From positions 2,480,001 through 2,544,000 of the forward strand of contig NZ_CP151275.1 in NCBI RefSeq assembly GCF_038235435.1: a DNA stretch of 64,000 nucleotides, in the 5' to 3' direction. Origin of the DNA: Niveibacterium sp. SC-1. GTDB lineage: Bacteria; Pseudomonadota; Gammaproteobacteria; Burkholderiales; Rhodocyclaceae. Made by a program: the position numbers and the translations under genes. The notes beneath the pieces are model-generated. The model was not told the DNA's origin and searched no databases. It worked only from the letters and a program-made list of their open reading frames with translations. Positions 16,903 to 24,301 of the stretch are shown in pieces (the stretch's first letter is position 1; every line of letters begins with the position of its first letter).

Positions 16903-17160
16903 TCAATTGATTGCCTTCCCCGGCGGGTGCGCGGCGCGATAGATCGCCCTCCCACCCATCAGCAGCCGTTTCTCGACCACACCCTCGTCCACCAGCAGTT
17001 CCAGCGCCTCGCGCACCTCGTCCAGCGACACCGGTGTTGCGCTTGCGGGTAGCCACCAGTCCGCAATGCCCTGTTCGATGTCCGCGGCCTCCGGATGCTC
17101 GGCGAGGTAGCGGCTGATCGCGTCGGCGATCCGCCGGCGCACATCGATCGGATCGCGCAT
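16903..17160 (-). CDS. Small winged-helix-like protein at the head of the eCIS operon
   Basis: An 85-aa protein starting at MRDPIDVRRRIADAISRYLA (ATG 17160, with aggggga upstream). The upstream extension is poor coding sequence. The pattern VSLDEVREALELLVDEGVVE KRL.. (helix, recognition helix, beta wing MGGRAIYRAA) suggests a winged-helix fold. Small proteins of this type occur near DUF4255 genes in bacterial eCIS loci. It could be a regulator or a structural cofactor; the sequence does not decide. Confidence 0.65.
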   Translation of the reverse strand: MRDPIDVRRRIADAISRYLAEHPEAADIEQGIADWWLPASATPVSLDEVREALELLVDEGVVEKRLLMGGRAIYRAAHPPGKAIN

Positions 17161-17610
17161 CTGGATCCCCCTTCGCACGGCAGGCCCAGAGCGAACGCCG
17201 TGCCTGCAACGAAGGCGTAAGCCAAGCCCTTGATTCATCGATTGAATGTTTCTTTGTGGCGCGATCCTTCCAGTCGAGGCGGGTCTGGGCTCACCCAGCG
17301 GTTGCGTCACCGCACGCGCGGGTACGGGGCAGGAAGGCCCCTCGGCGCCAAGCTTTGCGGTGTCGGGCGCGCCTCGGGTGCAGCGTCGCGGTCGCGGGTC
17401 GCTTCTGACCCGCCAGTCCCATGACGGAAGGCCCAGCGGATGTGCAGGCAGCCAATACCGTCCGCGCTCAGCCCATACGCCTGCGTTTGTTTGAAAAAAA
17501 CATGAAGCGCCACAGACCGCGCTGCGTCAGCGTCTCAGGCGGCGGGGGGCGAAGTCCCGCAGGGCGCGCGGCTCTTGGGCGGGTCGACAACACAGCCGTG
17601 TTGCGGGAAC
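17161..17610. promoter_or_regulatory. Intergenic region holding the eCIS operon promoter
   Basis: About 450 bp without a convincing gene separate the leftward eCIS operon from a rightward hypothetical gene. Both start here, so promoters for both directions should lie in it. An AT-rich patch at 17229-17256 is the most promoter-like part for the minus strand, and a run of seven A at 17484-17490 marks a second. No clear -35/-10 or sigma-54 box could be assigned by eye. Confidence 0.4.
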
Positions 17611-18063
17611 ATGTCAGGCACAAAAATAGATCGCACCCCGAGCTTTATGCTTAACAGACCCACGAGGCGCTCTCCCGCCTCGCAGGAAGCTTCGCACTTG
17701 GACATGATGCATCGGCAGTTCTTCGGCGACTTTGGCGCCGACAGGGCCGCCGAGAGCCTTCCATTTGTCGAAGACCATGACGTCCCGGTGGAACTTCTGG
17801 ACCAACCGCTGACGGCGCGGGCGCGCACGATCGCCGCACACGACGGCGGCGGCGCTGCGGTGCAGTACGAGTTCAGCTCCCATATGGGACAAGACCGCGT
17901 GGTGCTCTTGCACACCTACCTGCACGCGGACGGGCTGGTGAGCCTCGACTCGATGGGCATGGCCGCGATCGGCCGCGCTGGCGCGGCGGAAATGCGCCAC
18001 GAACTTTCCTGCGTGTTGCAGCGTGCCTATCAGCGCTCCATCGTGCGCCTGTCGGACGACTAG
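17611..18063 (+). CDS. Hypothetical protein between eCIS and T6SS genes
   Basis: A 150-aa frame starting at MSGTKIDRTPSF. From residue 32 (MMHRQFFGDFGADRAAESLP) to the end (HELSCVLQRAYQRSIVRLSD) codon third positions are strongly G/C, as expected for a real gene here. The first 31 codons are less biased, so the true start may be ATG 17704. The C-terminal half (QDRVVLLHTYLHADGLVSLD) looks like a small alpha/beta domain; I recognise no family. Its stop codon lies inside the IS481 target site, but the pre-insertion sequence restores the same stop, so the gene is intact. Confidence 0.55.
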   Translation: MSGTKIDRTPSFMLNRPTRRSPASQEASHLDMMHRQFFGDFGADRAAESLPFVEDHDVPVELLDQPLTARARTIAAHDGGGAAVQYEFSSHMGQDRVVLLHTYLHADGLVSLDSMGMAAIGRAGAAEMRHELSCVLQRAYQRSIVRLSDD

Positions 18064-18064
18064 G
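18059..18064. repeat. Target-site duplication, left copy (ACTAGG)
   Basis: Direct repeat of 19108-19113. It borders the left inverted repeat of the IS481 element and contains the stop codons of both the flanking hypothetical gene (plus strand) and the transposase (minus strand). Confidence 0.9.
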
Positions 18065-19010
18065 TGTGAAGAGTCAAGACGTTGTTTGCGTGTTCTGAGA
18101 GACGGGCCATAGGTACATGGCATCCGATGCCGTAATGCGGGCGGTGCCAGTTGTAGTAGTGATTCCAAAGGGTCAGAGCCGTGCCGCGCTCATGAGAATT
18201 CTGGTAAGCGTGGCCGTAGGCCCATTCTCGTAGGGCGGACTGGATGAAGCGTTCGGCCTTGCCGTTGGTCTGTGGGCGGTAGGCGCGCGTGAACTTCTGC
18301 GTGATGCCCAGTTCGACACAGGCGTGTCCAAAGGCGTGGGAGCGGAAGGCGGACCCGTTGTCGGTGATCAGCCGCTGGATTGGCACGCCCAGGGTCTTGA
18401 AGTAGTCGTGGGCCGCGCGCAGGAAGGCGATGGCACTGGAGCGGCGCTCGTCCGGATAGAGCTGGGTGAAGGCCGTGCGGCTGTGGTCGTCGATGGCCAC
18501 GAACAGATATTCCCAGCCGCAGTGCCGACTTCGATGCTGACGCTCGCCGGTAATCCGATGGCCAGTGTGCTCGAAGCGGCCGAGTTTCTTGATGTCGAGG
18601 TGCAGCAGTTCGCCGGGCGTGTCGCGCTCGTAGCGCTGCACCGGCTCGGGCGGCTGCAGATCGCTCAGTCGAGATAGCCCTGCGCGGCGCAGTACGCGGC
18701 TCACGGTGGCGCGCGACACGCCCATGTAGCTCGCAATGCGGGCCTGCAAGAAGAGCTTGCGACGCAGCTCGACGATCGTCAGCGCCACGTCCGGGGCGAT
18801 CGCGCGCGGCGAGCGCTCGGGGCGCGAGGACTTGTCGAGCAGGGCCGCAGCACCACCGGCCAGATAGCGGCCCAGCCACTTGCGCGCGGTCACCGCGCTT
18901 ACGCCGTGACACGCCGCTGCCTGCGGGACTGGCAGCCCACGTTCGGTAATGTCCTGGACCATCTCCAGGCGACGCAGATACGTCAGTCGGGCATTCTTAT
19001 GGGTGTTCAT
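18060..19010 (-). CDS. IS481-family transposase
   Basis: A 316-aa DDE transposase. The N-terminal helix-turn-helix (VPQAAACHGVSAVTARKWLG) is followed by an rve catalytic core. All three acidic residues are in their usual settings: YLFVAIDDHSRTAFT, RLITDNGSAFRS, and QTNGKAERFIQ. The reading frame leaves the element: the TAG stop at 18060-18062 is supplied by the duplicated CTAG target. It is intact and likely active. Confidence 0.95.
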   Translation of the reverse strand: MNTHKNARLTYLRRLEMVQDITERGLPVPQAAACHGVSAVTARKWLGRYLAGGAAALLDKSSRPERSPRAIAPDVALTIVELRRKLFLQARIASYMGVSRATVSRVLRRAGLSRLSDLQPPEPVQRYERDTPGELLHLDIKKLGRFEHTGHRITGERQHRSRHCGWEYLFVAIDDHSRTAFTQLYPDERRSSAIAFLRAAHDYFKTLGVPIQRLITDNGSAFRSHAFGHACVELGITQKFTRAYRPQTNGKAERFIQSALREWAYGHAYQNSHERGTALTLWNHYYNWHRPHYGIGCHVPMARLSEHANNVLTLHT

Positions 19011-19107
19011 CCGGTGTCTTGTTCTCGTCTGACTGGGGGTTTGGCGATTTCCAGTCTCTCAGAACCTCTCCGGGTGAACACCCGAAACAACCTATTGAGC
19101 CTTCACA
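18065..19107 (-). mobile_element. IS481-family insertion sequence, complete
   Basis: A 1043-bp element with imperfect terminal inverted repeats. The left end reads TGTGAAGAGTCAAGACGTTG and the right end, reverse-complemented, reads TGTGAAGGCTCAATAGGTTG. A 6-bp direct repeat ACTAGG flanks it at 18059-18064 and 19108-19113, matching the known NCTAGN target preference of IS481 elements. It inserted between two convergent genes without breaking either. Confidence 0.93.
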
Positions 19108-19113
19108 ACTAGG
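19108..19113. repeat. Target-site duplication, right copy (ACTAGG)
   Basis: Matches 18059-18064 exactly and borders the right inverted repeat of the IS481 element. Confidence 0.9.
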
Positions 19114-19122
19114 CCGAGCCGC

Positions 19123-19890
19123 TCAGCGGAACGCGGACGCCTGGCGGGGTCTCGCGAGCGTGGCGTCCTGGGGATCGCCAATCCACACGGCGATTGCCGA
19201 CTGATTGTCCGCCGGCCCGTCGAGGTTCTGGCCCGCCTGGGCGCAGATCACGGTCATCCATTCCTCGACGCTGCCTGATACCTGAAGCTGCGCCTCCAGC
19301 GTCTGCTCATCCAGGCGTTGCCAGAATCCGTCGGTGCAGAGCAGGAAGGCATCACCATCCTGAATTGGCAGACGGGCTGGCTCCCCCTCGTAGCGCGACA
19401 GTCCCAGGGCATGGACCAGAAGGCTGCGGCTCAAGCCGGCAGTGGGCAGGCCCGCAGCCTCCAGTTGAGCAACCAGGCTGTGATCACGTGTGCGCGCCTG
19501 CAGCACACCATGGCGGAAGTGATAGAGACGGCTGTCGCCGGCGTGGTCCCAGTGTGCGACGGCCGAGCCTCGATCGAGGAAGAGCCCGACCCAGGTCGTC
19601 GCCATCGCGGCGCATTCCGGCGCGGCGTCCTGCGCCACCCTGAGGCGTGTCTGGATGGCCTCAAGACTGCGCAGCGGAAGTTGCGTGAATTCTTCGTTGC
19701 CACGAGCCTCGAAGACCCGCAGCGTTTCGCGCGCCGCGATTCCCGCGGCGGTGCCACCACCTTGATTTGCGCCCACGCCGTCGCAGACGACGAAGCAGGC
19801 ATCACCCTCACGGATACGCATCGCGACGACGTCGTCGTTGTGGCTACGCCCGCCACGGTCGGTGTGCATCACCGCCTGCAGTTTGATCAT
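19123..19890 (-). CDS. pppA: PppA-type PP2C phosphatase of the T6SS
   Basis: A 255-aa PP2C/Stp1-family phosphatase. Metal-binding motifs are present: RSHNDDVVAMRI, FVVCDGVGANQGGGTAAG, LLCTDGFWQRL and DNQSAIAVW. Start ATG 19890 overlaps the tagH stop by 4 bp. In known T6SS clusters PppA removes phosphate added by PpkA to the FHA protein and so switches secretion off. The IS481 element lies just downstream of its stop. Confidence 0.9.
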   Translation of the reverse strand: MIKLQAVMHTDRGGRSHNDDVVAMRIREGDACFVVCDGVGANQGGGTAAGIAARETLRVFEARGNEEFTQLPLRSLEAIQTRLRVAQDAAPECAAMATTWVGLFLDRGSAVAHWDHAGDSRLYHFRHGVLQARTRDHSLVAQLEAAGLPTAGLSRSLLVHALGLSRYEGEPARLPIQDGDAFLLCTDGFWQRLDEQTLEAQLQVSGSVEEWMTVICAQAGQNLDGPADNQSAIAVWIGDPQDATLARPRQASAFR

Positions 19891-21647
19891 GTATCGGCCG
19901 GCGCGCGGTGGCGATGGAAGCGCGCGATCTCGGCATCGTAGGCGGCAAGGAAAGTCTGCCCGAACACCTCGTGGAAGTCGTCCTCGACGGCGGCCAGCGT
20001 GGCGGCGTGCAGGGCGCAGTAGTGCTGCCATGCGCGTGCCTGGCGGGAACGCGGCCGCAAGCGCTCCAGCCATCCGGCCTGCACCATCTCGCGTTCGACC
20101 CTGGCGGGGCTGAAAGAGCGCAGCAGCTGGTTGAGGGCTGCACGCATCCCCGCGAGCATGCCGATCTGGTGGGCCTGCAGGTCCGCGAAGCTGTCGTCGA
20201 GCGCACGCAACGGTGTCATGAAGCCGGGGAAGGGCGGCCCCAGCATCTGGCGGACCACAGTGTTCGGATCGGGCAAGAGCTTCAGAGGATTGTTCTCGCG
20301 CTCCAGCACCTGGGTGACGTCGGCCTTCACCTCGCGCTTGACGATGGTGCGGCTCGCCAGCAAGGCCATGGTTCCGCCGATCAAACCATTGAGCAATTCG
20401 CCCGCAAGACGGAACTGCCCTGGATCGGGCGACGCCTGGTCCGCTGGCCAGCCCAGGCCCTCGAGGAATGCCCTCGCGCATGCGTCAGGTGTGACGGGAG
20501 AAGTGTTGCTGTCGGCTGGAGGACGCGCGGGCACCGGTTCGCTTGCAGGCGGTGGCACCGGCGGCGCGAGATGCGTCTCCTGTCTCGGCGCGATGTGCGC
20601 GGCCGCGGGCTCGTCAGACACTGGCTCGGGACGACATGTGGGCGTGGCCCCGGTGATGAAGCTGGCTCGTATCGCCGCCGAGTGGTTCGCCTGCGGCGCC
20701 AGGTCGGAGACATGCGCGAACAGGCGCAGGGCGCTCTCGGGCGCGTCGGCAAGGATGCTCGCGGTGGACGCGAAGAGCGGCCCCGGTTCGTCGGGCAGGT
20801 CGGCGAACAGGCTGAGGGGATCGGCGCCCAGCCCCGCCAGTGATTCCAGGGTCGCAGGCCGATTCTCCGCTGGCGACGCGGCCAGGTGCGCCTGCATCGG
20901 GGCCTGCATTTGCGGCGCGGGCTGGAATGCCGCGGGCGGCGCAGCCGGCTTGAACTCGGCGACCAGGCTATCCCAGAAGGCGTCGTTGGCGAGCGGCTGC
21001 GGTGGCGGTGACGACAGGCTGCCCGGCAGGGTGGCCTCCTCGCGCATCGATGCGCCGACCGGGAGGGGAGGAAGTTCGCGCTCGAAGAAGCGTACGGGCC
21101 CATGAGCTTGCGGTTGTGCCAGGAACGCCGCCGGTGCCGGGGAGAGGGAGCCCGAGCCCTGCACTTCGATGGAGGCGGGGCGATCCGCCATCGCGCGCGC
21201 CACGAGCGGCTCGTTGGGCTCAGCCGGGAGAGGCGACAGGGGTATCGTCTCCTGCATCCCGCTCTCCGCACGCAACACGTAGAAACCCACCTGCACGACG
21301 TCGCCGGCCTTGAGCGGACGATCCTCGTCCTTGCTCAGGCCTTCGCCATTGACCGACATCGCGCACACGCTGCTGTGATTGCGGATCGATGCGCCCAGTG
21401 CGTCGATCCGCAATGAAGCCTGGAGCCGGGAAATCTGCCGGCTCGGATCGGGGAGGACAAGGTGATTGTCGTTGCCGCGCCCGATCGTAGCGCCGGGAGG
21501 GACGAAGACCGCGGTACGCGACGAGCCGTCCTTGCCCGCGTTCGCGGATGCGCCCTCGGTGGGCACGCCGTCGCACTCGATCACGCGCAACAGCAGTCTG
21601 CCCCCTGCCGGGCCGCCCGCCTGTTCTCCGGTCACGACCGCGTTCAT
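19887..21647 (-). CDS. tagH: T6SS FHA-domain protein TagH/Fha
   Basis: A 586-aa protein starting at MNAVVTGEQ (ATG 21647, 4-bp overlap with the upstream lipoprotein gene). Residues about 30-125 form an FHA domain with the phosphothreonine-binding signature ATIGRGNDNHLVLPDPSRQI, then SRLQASL and MSVNGEG. A long low-complexity Pro/Ala linker follows. The last ~190 residues are the conserved TagH domain (FLEGLGWPADQ, ELLNGLIGGTMALLASRTIV, NNPLKLLPDPNTVVRQMLG). It is the phosphorylation target of PpkA in characterised systems and promotes assembly. Confidence 0.9.
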   Translation of the reverse strand: MNAVVTGEQAGGPAGGRLLLRVIECDGVPTEGASANAGKDGSSRTAVFVPPGATIGRGNDNHLVLPDPSRQISRLQASLRIDALGASIRNHSSVCAMSVNGEGLSKDEDRPLKAGDVVQVGFYVLRAESGMQETIPLSPLPAEPNEPLVARAMADRPASIEVQGSGSLSPAPAAFLAQPQAHGPVRFFERELPPLPVGASMREEATLPGSLSSPPPQPLANDAFWDSLVAEFKPAAPPAAFQPAPQMQAPMQAHLAASPAENRPATLESLAGLGADPLSLFADLPDEPGPLFASTASILADAPESALRLFAHVSDLAPQANHSAAIRASFITGATPTCRPEPVSDEPAAAHIAPRQETHLAPPVPPPASEPVPARPPADSNTSPVTPDACARAFLEGLGWPADQASPDPGQFRLAGELLNGLIGGTMALLASRTIVKREVKADVTQVLERENNPLKLLPDPNTVVRQMLGPPFPGFMTPLRALDDSFADLQAHQIGMLAGMRAALNQLLRSFSPARVEREMVQAGWLERLRPRSRQARAWQHYCALHAATLAAVEDDFHEVFGQTFLAAYDAEIARFHRHRAPADT

Positions 21648-22084
21648 GCGGCGGGGCGCTTGCGCGCGAGTTCGTACATCCGACCCCAGGTCGGATGTGA
21701 TTTCTCCGCGGGACTCAGTTGGAACCCAGGATCGATATCCAGCGCCTTTGCGAACTCCAGATAGCACTGCGACGCCTTGCCGGTGGCGCCATAGACGAAA
21801 GCCAGCAGCTTGTGCGCCTGTACCTGCACGCGCGGGCTCGCCTGCGGGATCTCGTTGCTGCTCTTGAGCGTGCTGATCACGCCATCGAAGTTACCTTCGT
21901 CATACATCTGCCGCGCCTTCGCAAGCGCGTCGCTCGCGATCTGCTCATTGCTGCGCGCGGGCGTTGCGCCGGACGCCAGATTGTTGCCTGTGCCCTGGCA
22001 CGCGGTGAGGCACAGCGCGCACGCAAACGCGAGGCAACGGATGATCGCGGTGGAGGTTCCGGCGAGGGGAAGAGTGCTGGGCAT
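21644..22084 (-). CDS. tssQ: TssQ-like T6SS-associated lipoprotein
   Basis: A 146-aa protein with a lipoprotein signal (CLAFACALCLTAC, lipid-acceptor Cys at 29). The mature part is a single TPR-like helical hairpin set: NEQIASDALAKARQMYDEGN FDG.., QVQAHKLLAFVYGATGKASQ. It matches the small TssQ-type lipoproteins found with T6SS genes. It leads the three-gene minus-strand operon tssQ-tagH-pppA, divergent from the main T6SS operon. The TssQ assignment is by size, fold pattern and context. Confidence 0.7.
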   Translation of the reverse strand: MPSTLPLAGTSTAIIRCLAFACALCLTACQGTGNNLASGATPARSNEQIASDALAKARQMYDEGNFDGVISTLKSSNEIPQASPRVQVQAHKLLAFVYGATGKASQCYLEFAKALDIDPGFQLSPAEKSHPTWGRMYELARKRPAA

Positions 22085-22405
22085 CGGGCTCTTGACTGAC
22101 GGGAACGTTGGGATTTTCCGAACGAGCTGCGACAGTTTAATGACATGGGAATGACTGCCTCGGCTGTCCTACAAATGGTCGGTCGATCAAAAAATCTAAT
22201 GAGCTGTGCATCCCCTAGGCGCGACGGGCTCGCAGACGATGCAGAGTATGACAAAGAGATTTTTTGTCTACGAACTGTCATGATTCATGACTAGACTCCT
22301 CCTCGCATCTGGATAAATCGGTTTCCGATACAAGCCGGAATCCGCACACAAATCAGCACAACGGCATAGCGCTTCGACGCCCCCGCGTCGCGGTGTCCAA
22401 CAGGG
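22085..22405. promoter_or_regulatory. Divergent T6SS promoter region
   Basis: A 321-bp gap, clearly richer in A/T than its surroundings, between the tssQ operon (leftward) and the tssJ operon (rightward). It should hold both promoters. AT-rich stretches occur at 22134-22141 and 22187-22200, and an inverted repeat at 22277-22291. I could not assign sigma-70 or sigma-54 boxes with confidence. Confidence 0.5.
22277..22291. promoter_or_regulatory. Candidate operator palindrome
   Basis: GTCATGA-T-TCATGAC is a perfect 7-bp inverted repeat around one base, inside the AT-rich divergent T6SS promoter region and about 115 bp upstream of tssJ. Such a compact dyad fits a dimeric regulator site. No regulator gene is adjacent. 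Confidence 0.4.
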
Positions 22406-22933
22406 GTGACGGTGGTCCGGTTCGAATGGCGACGCGTGTGCTTACCGCTGGTGATGGCGCTAGGTCCGATGGCGAGTGGCTGTGCCTCACTCAATCGGCC
22501 CACCGCGATCCCGTACCGCGTTGAGGTCACTGCCGACAAGGCGGTCAACCCCGACATGCGCAAGCGACCTTCTCCCATTGTGGTGAAGTTCTATGAGTTG
22601 CGGGCCGACGGCGCCTTCACCAGCGCTGACTTCTTCTCCTTGCAGGGCAAGCCCGAAACCGCCCTCGGCCAGGACTTCATCGCGATCGAGCAGCTGACGC
22701 TGCGCCCGGGTGAGACGCGCAGCATCGATCGCCCTGGCGGCCTCGACATCCGCGTTCTCGGCATCGTCGCGGAGTACCGCGCGCTCGAGTCCAGTCGTTG
22801 GCGGCAGACGGTCGCCATGCCGCAACCCAAGCAACTCAATCCGATCAAGTTCTGGCAGTTCTCGCCCAGCCGTCAGGTGCTGCGCGTCGCCGTGCGCAAC
22901 GGCGGGATCGATCTCATTCCTTCGGACGACTGA
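22406..22933 (+). CDS. tssJ: T6SS outer-membrane lipoprotein TssJ
   Basis: A 175-aa protein with a GTG start and a lipoprotein signal (LPLVMALGPMASGC, Cys26). The mature domain has TssJ features: SPIVVKFYELRADGAFTSAD FF.., GQDFIAIEQLTLRPGE and GIVAEYRALESSRWR. TssJ anchors the TssL-TssM membrane complex to the outer membrane. It opens the plus-strand operon. Confidence 0.9.
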   Translation: MTVVRFEWRRVCLPLVMALGPMASGCASLNRPTAIPYRVEVTADKAVNPDMRKRPSPIVVKFYELRADGAFTSADFFSLQGKPETALGQDFIAIEQLTLRPGETRSIDRPGGLDIRVLGIVAEYRALESSRWRQTVAMPQPKQLNPIKFWQFSPSRQVLRVAVRNGGIDLIPSDD

Positions 22934-22936
22934 CCC

Positions 22937-24301
22937 ATGAACGCCCCTTTGCCCGATCCGCTTTCGATCTCAGCCCTGCGTCAGCGAGTGACGTGGAGCG
23001 AAGGCATGTTCCTGCGTCCGCATCACTTCCAGCAGCAGGAGCGCTACTTCGAGGAGTACGTACAGGCGCGCTGCCTGCCGCTGCGCGGCTTTCATTGGGG
23101 GTGGCACCGTCTCGTGCTGGACCGGACGGCACTTGCGACCGGACGCATTGCCCTCCAGGAAGGCAGCGGCATCCTGCCCGACGGCACGCCGTTCTCGTTC
23201 GCCCTGCGCGAGGCGCCAGAGCCTTTCATGGTGCCTGTCGACCTGCATGACGAGACCATCTGTCTGGTCCTACCCGAGTGGCGTGCGGGTCCGGCCTTCG
23301 CGGACACGGACACGGGGAGCGCGCAATGGTCGCGCTTTGCCGTGCGGGATATCGAGATCGACGATGCGAACGTGGAGGCCTTCGGTCCCGCGCTCCTGCA
23401 GGTCGCGCACCTGGACCTGCGCCTGATGCGCGCGAGTGAAGTGCGCGGCGGTGCGGTGGCGATCGGCATCGTGCAGGTCCGCGAACGGCGCAACGACGGG
23501 CATGTGGTGCTGGACGATGGCTACGTTCCGCCCTTGCTTTCCGCTACGCACCATCCGCAGCTGCGCGCCTGCCTCGAAGAACTGCACGGCCTGCTGCAAC
23601 AGCGCGGCGAAGTGATGAGCGAGCGCCTGTCGCAAGGCGGTCGGGGAGGCGTCGCCGAGGTCGCCGACTTCCTGATGCTCGAACTCATCAACCGCTACAC
23701 GGCGGTGACCTGGTGCGCGCTGCAGGCCGCATGCCTGCACCCCGAGCAACTATTCGCCGATTGGCTCAAGCTCGCCTGCGACCTCGCCACGCACACCAGC
23801 GAAACGCGTCGGCCGCGCATCCTGCCGCCTTACCGGCACGACGCACTGCGCGAGAGTTTCGAGCCCTTGATGGTGGAGTTGCGTCGTTCGCTCTCCACCG
23901 TGCTCGAGCAGCACGTGATCGCGATCGCACTGCAGGAGCGAGGCAACGGGGTCTCGGTGGCCCAGATCCCCTCGCTGGATCTGCTACAGCAGGCGGCCTT
24001 CGTGCTCGCCGTGAAGGCGGACATGCCCGCGGAGACGCTGCGTGCGCACTTCCCGGCGCAACTGAAGATGGGCGCGGTCGAACGCATCCGGGACTTGGTA
24101 CTGCTGCAGCTTCCGGGCATCGGCATCCGCCAGCTCTCCGTCGCACCGCGCCAACTGCCGTACCACGCGGGCTACACCTACTACGAGGTGGAGACCGGCA
24201 GCGAATTCTGGAAGCAGCTGGAGAAGTCCGGCGGACTCGCGCTGCACGTCGCAGGTGAGTTTCCGGGCCTGGACCTGGAATTCTGGGCGATCCGTCAATG
24301 A
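22937..24301 (+). CDS. tssK: T6SS baseplate protein TssK
   Basis: A 454-aa protein beginning with the TssK hallmark VTWSEGMFLRPHHFQQQERY. Later motifs include PLLSATHHPQLRACLEELHG and the C-terminal YHAGYTYYEVETGSEFWKQL, then PGLDLEFWAIRQ. TssK trimers connect the TssF/G wedges to TssM/L. It follows tssJ by 3 bp and overlaps tssL by 4 bp. Confidence 0.95.
   Translation: MNAPLPDPLSISALRQRVTWSEGMFLRPHHFQQQERYFEEYVQARCLPLRGFHWGWHRLVLDRTALATGRIALQEGSGILPDGTPFSFALREAPEPFMVPVDLHDETICLVLPEWRAGPAFADTDTGSAQWSRFAVRDIEIDDANVEAFGPALLQVAHLDLRLMRASEVRGGAVAIGIVQVRERRNDGHVVLDDGYVPPLLSATHHPQLRACLEELHGLLQQRGEVMSERLSQGGRGGVAEVADFLMLELINRYTAVTWCALQAACLHPEQLFADWLKLACDLATHTSETRRPRILPPYRHDALRESFEPLMVELRRSLSTVLEQHVIAIALQERGNGVSVAQIPSLDLLQQAAFVLAVKADMPAETLRAHFPAQLKMGAVERIRDLVLLQLPGIGIRQLSVAPRQLPYHAGYTYYEVETGSEFWKQLEKSGGLALHVAGEFPGLDLEFWAIRQ

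Noticed and set aside
22187..22200. AT-rich stretch as a sigma-54 promoter for the T6SS
   Set aside because: No TGGCAC-N5-TTGC-like pair was found at correct spacing; AT-richness alone is not enough.
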